A stretch of 41,407 nucleotides of DNA from Thiobacillus denitrificans. Lineage in GTDB: Bacteria; Pseudomonadota; Gammaproteobacteria; Burkholderiales; Thiobacillaceae. The position numbers and the translations under genes are program-made. Below, one piece after another: positions 33,401 through 41,407 of this stretch. Position 1 is the stretch's first letter, and each line of letters starts with the position of its first letter. The stretch lies in NCBI RefSeq assembly GCF_001530125.1, contig NZ_LDUG01000021.1:66882-108288 (forward strand), written 5' to 3'. The notes beneath the pieces were generated by a model that was not told the DNA's origin, searched no databases, and saw only the letters and a list, made by a program, of their open reading frames with translations.

Positions 33401-35092
33401 TCAAGTGCCAGCCAGCTGTTTGCGTCCTGTGGTCGGGCGGAGCCCCAATGCCTTCGTCCTGCCGGCCGCCTTGACGGGTGCCCGTGCCTGCTGACGAACC
33501 TGACCCTGCCCGCCCTGCACCAGCCTGAAAACGCCCACCAGCTCCGCAAGCTTCATCGCCTGCTCCTGCATGCTCTCGGAGGCGGCTGCGGCCTGTTCGA
33601 CCAGGGCGGCGTTCTGCTGGGTCACTTCATCCATCTGGGTGATGGCCTGGTTGACCTGCTCGATGCCGGCGCTCTGTTCCTGGCTCGCCGCTGCAATTTC
33701 GCTCATGATGTCGGTGACGCGCTTGACCGAGCTGACGATCTCGTCCATGGCTTCGCCGGCTTCGTCCACCAGTTTGCCGCCGATGTCGACCTTGCCGACC
33801 GAATCCTCGATCAGGCCCTTGATCTCCTTGGCCGCGCTCGCTGAGCGCTGTGCAAGGTTGCGCACTTCGGAGGCGACGACCGCAAAACCGCGTCCCTGCT
33901 CGCCGGCACGCGCGGCTTCCACCGCGGCGTTCAGCGCCAGGATGTTGGTCTGGAAGGCAATGCCGTCGATGACGCCGATGATGTCGGCAATCTTGCGCGA
34001 GCTTTCCTTGATCGAGGCCATGGTCTCGACCACCTGACTCACCACTTTCCCGCCCTTGACCGCAACATCGGCGGTGGAGACGACGAGCTGGTTGGCCTGA
34101 CGCGCATTATCGGCATTCTGCTTGACGGTGCTGGTCAGCTCCTCCATTGAACTTGCGGTTTCTTCCAGGCTCGACGCCTGCGACTCGGTGCGTCCGGACA
34201 GGTCGGCGTTACCGGTAGCGATCTCGCCGGCCCCCATGCTCACGATCTCGGTGCTCTGCTTGATCTGCCCGACCAGCAACTTGATGTTGATCTGCAGCAC
34301 CCGCAGCGATTGAATCAGCCTGGACACCTCGTCGGCACCACTGGCCACGATCCGCCCGGTCAGGTCGCCTGCGCTCATGCGCTCGATATCGTCCCGCACG
34401 CGCTCCAGGGGCACGACGACAATGCGGTAGCACATCACACCAAACAAGACCGCCAGCGGCACGCCCAATGCGGCAATCGTGATCAGCCAGCCGGTGAACG
34501 ACTGATTGGCTTCGTTTGTTGCCAGCCAGGCCAGAATGCCCATCGCCACAAACAGGATGGTCATCGAAATGGCGGCCAGCGTCAGGATCGCTTTCAGGGA
34601 CAAGCCGCTCAACTTGCTGAGGCAGCAACGCTGCAGGAAAGAAGGCCTGACCGCGTTGCCTTCCTGAATTTTCAGCCCCTTGTCGCCGCCCTTGATGGCA
34701 CGGTAGGCGCCTTCCGCCGCCTGAACCTGGTCCCGGGCGGGTTTGGTCCGAATCGAGGAATACCCGACCATTTGCCCGTTTTCGATGAGGGGCGCGGCAT
34801 TGGCCTCCACCCAGTAGTGATCGCCGTTCTTGCAGCGGTTCTTCACCAGGCCGGTCCACGCCTTGCCGTCCTTGAGCGTGCTCCAGAAATCCGCGAACGC
34901 CTCGACCGGCATGTCGGGGTGGCGCACGATATTCTGCGGCTGCCCGATCAGCTCGGCTTCACTGAACCCGCTGATGTTGATGAAGTCCTGGTTGACGTAG
35001 GTGATGTTGCCGTGCAGGTCCGTCTTCGACACCACCGTTTCGGTGTCCTGCAGGACGTATTCGACATTGGTTACCGGCATGTTCGATCGCAT
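33401..35092 (-). CDS. PAS-domain methyl-accepting chemotaxis protein (Aer-like)
   Basis: 563 residues from ATG 35092 (GAGGGAA upstream; an in-frame ATG at 35080 lacks one). Residues of about 10-125 form an Aer-type PAS domain ([43 protein letters not shown]). One or two membrane segments lie at about 165-215, then HAMP and the signalling domain ([19 protein letters not shown]). No periplasmic domain is present, so it should sense an internal cue such as redox or energy state through the PAS pocket. Unlike its neighbours it lacks a C-terminal xWxxF tether (ends RKQLAGT). Confidence 0.93.
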   Translation of the reverse strand: MRSNMPVTNVEYVLQDTETVVSKTDLHGNITYVNQDFINISGFSEAELIGQPQNIVRHPDMPVEAFADFWSTLKDGKAWTGLVKNRCKNGDHYWVEANAAPLIENGQMVGYSSIRTKPARDQVQAAEGAYRAIKGGDKGLKIQEGNAVRPSFLQRCCLSKLSGLSLKAILTLAAISMTILFVAMGILAWLATNEANQSFTGWLITIAALGVPLAVLFGVMCYRIVVVPLERVRDDIERMSAGDLTGRIVASGADEVSRLIQSLRVLQINIKLLVGQIKQSTEIVSMGAGEIATGNADLSGRTESQASSLEETASSMEELTSTVKQNADNARQANQLVVSTADVAVKGGKVVSQVVETMASIKESSRKIADIIGVIDGIAFQTNILALNAAVEAARAGEQGRGFAVVASEVRNLAQRSASAAKEIKGLIEDSVGKVDIGGKLVDEAGEAMDEIVSSVKRVTDIMSEIAAASQEQSAGIEQVNQAITQMDEVTQQNAALVEQAAAASESMQEQAMKLAELVGVFRLVQGGQGQVRQQARAPVKAAGRTKALGLRPTTGRKQLAGT

Positions 35093-35137
35093 TGCTTGTT
35101 TCCCTCAAACGATAGTTTTTAGTAATTGCTTTCGGAT

Positions 35138-35260
35138 GTAGGCGCGGCGCCCTCGCCGTGAATTTCGTGCCGTCGCAACCTTCACGGCATCGGCCCGAGG
35201 GCGGGCCTCCTACAACAGCGCGGAACCTGTGGGCGCGGCGCCCTCGCCGCGATTTTCGCA
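35138..35260. repeat. REP cluster (family B) between two receptor genes
   Basis: GTAGGCGCGGCGCCCTCGCC (35138) is paired with a reverse REP GGCCCGAGGGCGGGCCTCCTAC (ending 35212). A further GTGGGCGCGGCGCCCTCGCCGC with mutated foot runs to the stop codon of the receptor gene at 35263. Confidence 0.88.
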
Positions 35261-35262
35261 CC

Positions 35263-36978
35263 TCAAAACTCTTCCCACTCATCGTTATTACCGCCAGCGG
35301 CTGCCAGTTTCTTCGGCCGCGCAGCCGGTGCCGGCATTGCCCTGGGGCTGGACCTCGTCGATACAGACACGACGTCCTTCAGGACCGGAAGCGCAGCCTG
35401 TGTGCTGTACGCCCCGCTCTCCAGTTTGAACACGCTCACCGCCTCGGCAAGCTTGGCCGCCTGCTCCTGCATGCTCTCAGCCGCAGCCGCGGCTTCCTCT
35501 ACCAGCGCGGCGTTCTGCTGGGTCACGTTATCCATCTGGGTGATGGCCTGATTGACCTGTTCGATGCCGGTGCTCTGTTCCTGGCTCGCCGCCGCAATCT
35601 CGCTCATGATGTCGGTGACGCGTTTGACCGAGCTGACGATCTCGTCCATGGTCTTGCCGGCTTCGTCGACCAGCTTGCCGCCGGCGTCGACCTTGCCGAC
35701 CGAATCCTCGATCAGGCCCTTGATCTCCTTGGCCGCACCCGCGCTGCGCTGCGCGAGGTTGCGCACTTCGGCGGCGACAACGGCAAAGCCGCGCCCCTGC
35801 TCGCCCGCACGCGCGGCTTCGACCGCAGCGTTGAGAGCAAGGATGTTGGTCTGGAAGGCAATGCCGTCGATGACGCCGATGATGTCGGCAATCTTGCGCG
35901 AGCTTTGCTTGATCGAGGCCATGGTGTCGATCACCTGACCGACCACCTGGCCGCCCTTGACCGCAACGTCGGCAGTGGACCCCACCAGCTGGTTGGCCTG
36001 GCGCGCATTCTCGGCGTTCTGCTTGACGGTGCTGGTCAGCTCTTCCATCGAGCTGGCGGTCTCTTCCAGGCTCGACGCCTGCTCTTCGGTACGAGACGAC
36101 AGGTCGAGGTTGCCGGCGGCAATCTGGCTCGACGCGTGCGCAACGGTGTCAACACCGTTGCGCACCTGACCGACCACACTGACCAGGCTGTCATTCATGT
36201 CTTTCAGCGCCTGCAACAGCTGACCGACTTCATTCGTCGAGCTGACTTCGATGCGTTGTGTCAGATCGCCCGCGGCCACGCCGCGTGCCAGCTTCACGGC
36301 AGCGTTCAGCGGACCGGTGATGGCGCGGATCAGCAAGAAGCCAATCAGGGTGGCCAGCAGCACGCCGAACACAATGACCGCCATGGAGATATTGCGCACC
36401 ATGACATAACGGCTTTGCGCTGCCTCGAACTCGCTTTTGGCAATCGCGAGCTGCAATGCAATCAGCGCTTCCGCGCTTTCCCGCACTTTCGGGTAGGCCG
36501 TTTTCATCTCCCCCTGCAGGATTTCGCTGGCTTGCTGGAAATCATGGCCGCTCAAGGCGGCCAGCGCCGGGTTCAGGCCCGACTGTCCATAAGCAATGCG
36601 ATTGGCGTTGAAGGCTTCGGCGAGTTTGGTTTCTTCGGCAGTCAGCCGGGTGGCCATGTAGGCCTTCCAGGTGGTGTTGATTTCCTCGATCACCGCCCGG
36701 GCCTCGACCACCTGCTTGTCGACCACCGCCACGTCTTCAGGGAAGGCCGAGAGCTGGCCAACAACCGCTTCGCCAACGATGATCTGGTTTTTATTGATCA
36801 TCGCGGAAATGCGTTCCAGCTGCCCCACCGCAAGCACCCTGTCCTCGTAGACGCTCTTGAACGCGCTGTTGGTGGAGTTCAGACTGGTCAGGCCCATGAT
36901 CCCGATGCCCACCAGCAGCGCGGAGAGGAAACCGATCACGAAGATCAGCCTTGATTTAATCGTCAGGTTCGCCAACAT
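35263..36978 (-). CDS. Methyl-accepting chemotaxis protein, four-helix-bundle sensor
   Basis: 571 residues from ATG 36978, with AGGAAA 6 bp upstream. Membrane segment 1 is at about 10-32, a periplasmic helical sensor at about 33-190, membrane segment 2 at about 191-212, then HAMP and the conserved signalling tip ([19 protein letters not shown]). The C-terminus ends NDEWEEF, fitting the xWxxF pentapeptide that tethers CheR and CheB. Ligand unknown. The signalling half is nearly identical in DNA to those of the two neighbouring receptors. Confidence 0.95.
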   Translation of the reverse strand: MLANLTIKSRLIFVIGFLSALLVGIGIMGLTSLNSTNSAFKSVYEDRVLAVGQLERISAMINKNQIIVGEAVVGQLSAFPEDVAVVDKQVVEARAVIEEINTTWKAYMATRLTAEETKLAEAFNANRIAYGQSGLNPALAALSGHDFQQASEILQGEMKTAYPKVRESAEALIALQLAIAKSEFEAAQSRYVMVRNISMAVIVFGVLLATLIGFLLIRAITGPLNAAVKLARGVAAGDLTQRIEVSSTNEVGQLLQALKDMNDSLVSVVGQVRNGVDTVAHASSQIAAGNLDLSSRTEEQASSLEETASSMEELTSTVKQNAENARQANQLVGSTADVAVKGGQVVGQVIDTMASIKQSSRKIADIIGVIDGIAFQTNILALNAAVEAARAGEQGRGFAVVAAEVRNLAQRSAGAAKEIKGLIEDSVGKVDAGGKLVDEAGKTMDEIVSSVKRVTDIMSEIAAASQEQSTGIEQVNQAITQMDNVTQQNAALVEEAAAAAESMQEQAAKLAEAVSVFKLESGAYSTQAALPVLKDVVSVSTRSSPRAMPAPAARPKKLAAAGGNNDEWEEF

Positions 36979-37336
36979 TTTATTTCCTTTACATCTCGTT
37001 CAAACAACCTAATCCGGGACTTACACAATCACTGCTGCCGATTTCACGTCCAGAAACCTTTACACGCCTGCCATCAAACGCCACCTGTGGGAGCACCCGC
37101 AAGGGGTAGGCCATGGTTGTAAGCCGCTTAAGCGGCAACAACCACGCACCGGCGCCCTCGCCGCGATTCGCACCGCGACGACCAACCCATCGGCCCGGGG
37201 GCGGGCCTCCTACGACACCGCGGGCCTGTAGGCGGGGCGCCCTCGCCCCGAATTCACACCATTGCGACCCCCACGGCTTCGGCCCGAGGGCGGGCCTCCT
37301 ACAAGACCCTCCACCCTCCTGGTTGCGATTCCATAC
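36979..37336. other. Gap between two receptor genes: promoter-side sequence plus REPs
   Basis: About 105 bp of unique sequence upstream of the 36978 start (it contains TAAAGGTTT but no matching -10) is followed by a REP cluster at 37087-37302. Nothing else is recognised. Confidence 0.5.
37087..37302. repeat. REP cluster (family B) between receptor genes
   Basis: GTGGGAGCACCCGCAAGGGG with mutated foot is joined to a GGTTGT...ACAACC hairpin. Then follow a reverse GCGCCCTCGCCGCGA half, a reverse REP ending CTCCTAC at 37213, GTAGGCGGGGCGCCCTCGCC at 37228, and a reverse REP ending CTAC at 37302. Confidence 0.87.
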
Positions 37337-39022
37337 TCAGAACTCTTCCCACTCCTCATTGCCGCCGCCGGCAGCTGCAAGCTTCTTCGGTGAGGCGATC
37401 GCCCTGGCCGGCGCTGCCCGGGACGTGGATTTCGGCATTGCCGCCGCCCGGCTGCCCAGAGCCGGACGCTCGACCTGCGAACGGTAGGAGCCGCTTTCCA
37501 GCTTGAACACGCTCACCGCCTCGGCAAGCTTGCCGGCCTGATCCTGCAGGCTCTCGGAGGCGGCCGCGGCCTCCTCCACCAGCGCGGCGTTCTGCTGGGT
37601 CACGTCATCCATCTGGCCGATGGCCTGATTAACCTGCTCGATGCCGGCGCTCTGTTCCTGGCTCGCCGCCGCAATCTCGCTCATGATGTCGGTGACGCGT
37701 TTGACCGAGGTGACGATCTCGTCCATGGTCTTGCCGGCTTCGTCGACCAGCTTGCCGCCGGCGTCGACCTTGCCGACCGAATCCTCGATCAGCGACTTGA
37801 TTTCCTTGGCGGCACCGGCGCTGCGCTGGGCCAGGTTGCGCACTTCGGCGGCGACCACCGCAAAGCCGCGGCCCTGCTCGCCGGCGCGCGCGGCTTCGAC
37901 CGCGGCGTTCAGGGCAAGGATGTTGGTCTGGAAGGCGATGCCATCGATAACGCCGATGATGTCGGAAATCTTGCGCGAGCTGTCCTTGATCGAGGCCATG
38001 GTGTCGACCACCTGGCTCACCACTTTGCCGCCCTTGACCGCAACATCGGCGGTGGAGACGACCAGCTGGTTGGCCTGACGCGCGTTCTCGGCGTTCTGCT
38101 TGACGGTGCTGGTCAACTCCTCCATCGAGCTGGCGGTCTCTTCCAGGCTCGACGCCTGCTCTTCGGTGCGGGAGGACAGGTCGAGGTTGCCGGCAGCAAT
38201 CTGGCTCGATGCGGTGGCAATGGTCTCGGTCGCATGGCGGATATCACCAATTGTTCCCGTCAGGTTTTCACGCATCGCGTTGATGGAAAACAGCAGGCTT
38301 GAGGTGTCCCCTTTTTCAACGGTAACGGACCTGGAGAAGTCCCCGCCGGAGATCGCGCGGGCAATTTCCACGGCATAAGCAGGCTCACCGCCCAGTTGCT
38401 TCATGATGTGACGAACCAGCCAGTAAACGATCGCGCTCGCCGCGACCAGCGCCACCAGCACGAGCACCAGCGTGATCGTCAGCATGCGCTCACTGAATGC
38501 GGACATCTCAGCCTTGGTCTGTTCGACTTCGACACTTTTTGCCTTATTGAAATCCATCAGGCGCGTCCGGATATTGCGCCACACCGGCGTTTCTTCCTGG
38601 CTGATGACCGCGATAGCCGCGGCCTGATCGGTGCTTGCCAGCGAAACGACCTTGGCCTGAAGCGGCACCTGCTGCTCGCGCAAGGCCACCACTTCTTCCA
38701 GGATTTTCAGCTCGGCGGGGTTCGCCGCGGCCAGTGCCAGGGCGGTCTGGCTGCTTGCCTTGAACTCGGCGGCCGAAGCCTCCAGGTTTTTGTAAGCCGC
38801 CTGGTTGGTCGAGTCCATGACGATGTTGCGCAAGGCCTGGCCCATTTGCAGGCCGTGGGCATAGAGATTGTTGGTCGCCTGGGCGAGCGCCAGATCCTGA
38901 TCGAGTAAATGCTCGAACCGGTTCTTGTTGCTCTGCATGCCGGTCAGCGCCACGCCGATCGCAACGCTGAAAAGCATGAATACCATTCCCATGCTCAAAA
39001 CGATTTTTGATTTCAGTTTCAT
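37337..39022 (-). CDS. Methyl-accepting chemotaxis protein, transmembrane
   Basis: 561 residues from ATG 39022 ([13 protein letters not shown]); an upstream in-frame start at 39133 adds residues with no receptor character. Membrane segment 1 is at about 7-27, a periplasmic helical sensor at about 28-188, membrane segment 2 at about 189-213, then HAMP and signalling domain ([19 protein letters not shown]). It ends NEEWEEF, a CheR/CheB tether. Ligand unknown. About 205 bp separate it from cheW, with no clear sigma-28 promoter. Confidence 0.95.
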   Translation of the reverse strand: MKLKSKIVLSMGMVFMLFSVAIGVALTGMQSNKNRFEHLLDQDLALAQATNNLYAHGLQMGQALRNIVMDSTNQAAYKNLEASAAEFKASSQTALALAAANPAELKILEEVVALREQQVPLQAKVVSLASTDQAAAIAVISQEETPVWRNIRTRLMDFNKAKSVEVEQTKAEMSAFSERMLTITLVLVLVALVAASAIVYWLVRHIMKQLGGEPAYAVEIARAISGGDFSRSVTVEKGDTSSLLFSINAMRENLTGTIGDIRHATETIATASSQIAAGNLDLSSRTEEQASSLEETASSMEELTSTVKQNAENARQANQLVVSTADVAVKGGKVVSQVVDTMASIKDSSRKISDIIGVIDGIAFQTNILALNAAVEAARAGEQGRGFAVVAAEVRNLAQRSAGAAKEIKSLIEDSVGKVDAGGKLVDEAGKTMDEIVTSVKRVTDIMSEIAAASQEQSAGIEQVNQAIGQMDDVTQQNAALVEEAAAASESLQDQAGKLAEAVSVFKLESGSYRSQVERPALGSRAAAMPKSTSRAAPARAIASPKKLAAAGGGNEEWEEF

Positions 39023-39227
39023 ATCTGCAAAGCCTTCACTTAAAAAATCACATTTCAATTCCAACGATGGCCGCATGGCCAAACACGCTTGTCGATGACC
39101 CGCTTCTCGCCTGAGGTCTAGCCAATGAAGCAAGGCTGGAGATCAGGCGCGGCTTGATGATCAGGTTGCAAACATTCAAAACGCTCCGATTAACTTGAAT
39201 GGCAGCATTGATTTTTCTGCCGACCGC

Positions 39228-39728
39228 TCAGGCTGCCATTTTCTCGATCAGGCCCATTTCGCTGCTGGACATCAGCTTGTCGATATCCACCAGGATCAGC
39301 ATGCGATCGTTGAGCGTGCCGAGACCGATCAGATAATCACTGTCGAAGGTCGTCCCCATCTCCGGCGCAGGCTTCACCTGCTCGGGCGACAGCGTGGTGA
39401 CGTCGGAGACGCTGTCCACCACCATGCCCACGACCCGTCCGCCAATGCTCAGGATGATGACCACGGTGAACTGGTCATAGGTAGGCGTGCCCAGGTTGAG
39501 CTTGATACGCATGTCGACGACCGGCACGATGATGCCGCGCAGATTGACCACGCCCTTGATGAAATCGGGCGCATTGGCAATCCGGGTGACCGGCTCGTAG
39601 CCGCGAATTTCCTGCACCCGCAGGATGTCGATGCCGTACTCTTCCCTGCCCAGGGTGAAGGCCAGAAACTCTTTTCCGGCAACCTCGCCGGCTTCGGTTT
39701 GTGCTTGCGTCTGCGTGCTGTACGACAT
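39228..39728 (-). CDS. cheW: Chemotaxis coupling protein CheW
   Basis: 166 residues, with AAGGA about 10 bp before ATG 39728. It has canonical CheW motifs ([58 protein letters not shown]). It links CheA to receptor tips. cheA ends 21 bp upstream. An AATGGCAGC / GCTGCCATT inverted repeat (39198-39240) spans the 3' end and may mark a weak transcript end. Confidence 0.97.
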   Translation of the reverse strand: MSYSTQTQAQTEAGEVAGKEFLAFTLGREEYGIDILRVQEIRGYEPVTRIANAPDFIKGVVNLRGIIVPVVDMRIKLNLGTPTYDQFTVVIILSIGGRVVGMVVDSVSDVTTLSPEQVKPAPEMGTTFDSDYLIGLGTLNDRMLILVDIDKLMSSSEMGLIEKMAA

Positions 39729-39749
39729 GGCTTTGATCCTTATCTGGCC

Positions 39750-41407
39750 TTAGGAAAAAACGGGGTCGGCGTTGAGTTGGCGGCTTGAGCGCAACAGCGC
39801 GGAAACATCGAGGATCAGCGAAACGCCGCCGTCTCCCAGAATGGTGGCGCCGGAAATGCCGGCCACCTTGCGAAAATTCGATTCGAGGTTCTTGACGACG
39901 ACCTGCTGCTGCCCGACCAGGGCGTCGACCAGCAGGGCGGCTTTTTTGCCGTCGGCTTCGAGAATGACGACGATCCCCTGAGCCGGGTCGGTGAAGTTCG
40001 GTTCGATGGCAAAAATCTGATACAGCGGGATCAGCGGCAAATAATCCCCACGGATCTTGACCACCTGCCCCTGACCGGCAATTTCCTTGACGTCTGCGGC
40101 CGCCGGCTGCAGTGATTCGATGACGTAACCCAGCGGCAGGATGTACACCTCTTCGCCCACCCTGACCGACATGCCGTCAAGAATCGCCAGCGTCAGCGGC
40201 AGCGAGATGGCGATCGTGGTGCCGGCGCCCGGAACGGAACGAATGTCGACGGTGCCGCCCATCGCCGTGATGTTGCGCTTGACCACATCCATGCCGACGC
40301 CGCGCCCGGATACGTCGGTGACGACTTCCGCGGTGGAAAAGCCGGGCGCAAAAATGAGTTGCCAGACATCGGCATCGGGCATCGTGTCCGATACCGGCAG
40401 GCCTTGCTGCTTGGCTTTGTCGAGGATCCTCTCGCGACTGAGGCCGCCGCCATCGTCGCTCACCTCGATCACGATGTTGCCGCCCTGGTGTGCGGCCGAC
40501 AGGGTCAGCTTGCCGGTTTCGTTCTTGCTGCTGGCACGGCGCTTCTCGGGCATCTCGATGCCGTGGTCGACGCTGTTGCGCACCAGGTGGGTCAGCGGAT
40601 CGACAATGCGTTCGATCAGGCCTTTGTCGAGTTCGGTGGCGGCGCCGCGCGTGACGAACTCGACTTTCTTGCCCAGCTTGCCGGCCAGGTCGCGCACCAT
40701 GCGCGGGAAGCGCGAGAACACATAATCCATCGGCATCATGCGGATCGACATGACCGCTTCCTGCAGGTCGCGCGTGTTCCGGGTCAGCTGGCCGACGCTG
40801 TTGAGCAGGCGTTCGTACTGGATCGGATCAAGCACGCTGATGCGCTGCTCGATCATGGCCTGGGTGATAACCAGTTCGCCGACCAGGTTGATCAGCTGGT
40901 CGACCTTTTCAATGCCGACCCGGATCGACGAGGATTCCTGGCCGGTGCCTTCCTTGTCGGTGGCGCGACGGCCAGGATTCCTGGCTTCGGCAGCGGGCGC
41001 AGCGGCTGCGGTTGCAGCGGCCGTTGCAACGGCCGGTTGGACGGCATCCGTTTTCTCCGGCTCGAATAGCCCGTAACCGGGATCTTCGGCTGCTGGTTTC
41101 GCCTCAGCGGCGCCGGTTTGCGCACTACCATGCGTAATCTTGAGGTCGTCCGGGTCGAGCACGAACGAGCAGATCGCGACGATGCTGTCCTGGCTCTCGG
41201 GGGTGGTCAGGGTGAACACCACGCGCTGGTCGGCCAGGCTCTCCTGGCTGATCGTCCCCAGCAGGCCCAGTTCTGCCGCCAGCGCGTCCACATCGCGCTG
41301 CGGCACCTCGGGCAGTTCGATGCGGAAACGGCAATTGCCGTCCGCATCCGCCACCGGTGCGGCATCGGCGCTGGCCGATTCGGGGACCGCCACGGCGGGT
41401 GCCGGGG
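39750..41407 (-). CDS. cheA: Chemotaxis histidine kinase CheA (5' part outside window)
   Basis: About 552 C-terminal codons are present and the frame is open to the window edge. The GTG at 41393 is not taken as the start, because the HPt domain with the phospho-acceptor histidine must lie beyond it. Visible are an accessory domain (about 40-105 of the visible part), an Ala-rich linker, the dimerisation domain (IRVGIEKVDQLINLVGELVI), the ATPase domain (LVRNSVDHGIE, DDGGGLSRERIL, GRGVGMDVV) and the C-terminal CheW-like domain. CheA phosphorylates CheY and CheB under receptor control. It is the first visible gene of the minus-strand che run. Confidence 0.97.
   Translation of the reverse strand, partial: PAPAVAVPESASADAAPVADADGNCRFRIELPEVPQRDVDALAAELGLLGTISQESLADQRVVFTLTTPESQDSIVAICSFVLDPDDLKITHGSAQTGAAEAKPAAEDPGYGLFEPEKTDAVQPAVATAAATAAAAPAAEARNPGRRATDKEGTGQESSSIRVGIEKVDQLINLVGELVITQAMIEQRISVLDPIQYERLLNSVGQLTRNTRDLQEAVMSIRMMPMDYVFSRFPRMVRDLAGKLGKKVEFVTRGAATELDKGLIERIVDPLTHLVRNSVDHGIEMPEKRRASSKNETGKLTLSAAHQGGNIVIEVSDDGGGLSRERILDKAKQQGLPVSDTMPDADVWQLIFAPGFSTAEVVTDVSGRGVGMDVVKRNITAMGGTVDIRSVPGAGTTIAISLPLTLAILDGMSVRVGEEVYILPLGYVIESLQPAAADVKEIAGQGQVVKIRGDYLPLIPLYQIFAIEPNFTDPAQGIVVILEADGKKAALLVDALVGQQQVVVKNLESNFRKVAGISGATILGDGGVSLILDVSALLRSSRQLNADPVFS

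Noticed and set aside
35158..36954. Long plus-strand open frame across a receptor gene and REPs
   Set aside because: It mirrors the receptor gene on the minus strand, is His/Gln/Arg-rich, and begins in REP sequence.
41393..41407. GTG at 41393 as the start of cheA
   Set aside because: The frame stays open upstream and the HPt domain is missing, so the true start is beyond the window.

Overview
The window is a GC-rich chromosomal segment of a motile Gram-negative bacterium. The fli operon order, a CheA-CheW-MCP-CheR-CheD-CheB-CheY-CheZ cluster that has both CheD and CheZ, and AmmeMemoRadiSam genes beside them fit a betaproteobacterium. A Thiobacillus/Nitrosomonadales-like lineage is my guess; I could not run a search. 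No tRNA, rRNA, CRISPR array, prophage or complete insertion sequence other than one REP-associated transposase is visible.

Layout. (1) 1-2662, minus strand: amrS (last few codons off the window) and a fused amrB-amrA gene. (2) 2814-4966, plus: a soluble PAS histidine kinase and a NarL/LuxR response regulator. (3) 4968-6252: a repeat-dense island around a RAYT transposase. (4) 6393-7979: a GGDEF diguanylate cyclase with an intact inhibitory site. (5) 8318-16430, plus: fliC, flaG, fliD, fliS, fliT, a second FliK-like gene, a small FlhB-like gene, a YcgR-type PilZ gene and cheV. (6) 16627-29217: fliE on the minus strand, divergent from fliF-G-H-I-J-K-L-M-N-O-P-Q-R on the plus strand. (7) 29504-41407, minus: cheA (5' end off the window), cheW, two transmembrane MCPs, one PAS-type MCP, cheR, cheD, cheB, cheY, cheZ.

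How the genes work together. The che genes set the phosphorylation level of CheY, which binds the N-terminal motif of FliM in the switch complex (FliG, FliM, FliN). CheZ dephosphorylates CheY. CheR, CheB and CheD adjust the receptors. FliE, F, H, I, J, O, P, Q and R build the basal body and export gate, and FliK sets hook length. FliC, FlaG, FliD, FliS and FliT make, cap and chaperone the filament. The cyclase and the YcgR-like protein suggest c-di-GMP control of swimming. flhA, the main flhB, motAB, fliA and the flg genes are not in the window.

The most unusual content is non-coding. Three unrelated families of inverted-repeat elements fill almost every intercistronic gap of the flagellar operon. 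Family A (CCACAGAG arms, about 135-212 bp, six copies) sits just upstream of cheV, fliI, fliO, fliQ and fliR, and supplies the apparent Shine-Dalgarno sequence of fliI and fliO. Two of its copies have the same outer ends but an inverted core, and one copy carries the same 38-bp insertion in both arms. Family B is a GTAG-footed REP system at eight loci, with covarying stems and a resident RAYT; three genes take their TAG stop codon from the REP foot. Family C (CGTCATTGCGAG) forms the apparent start codon of fliP.
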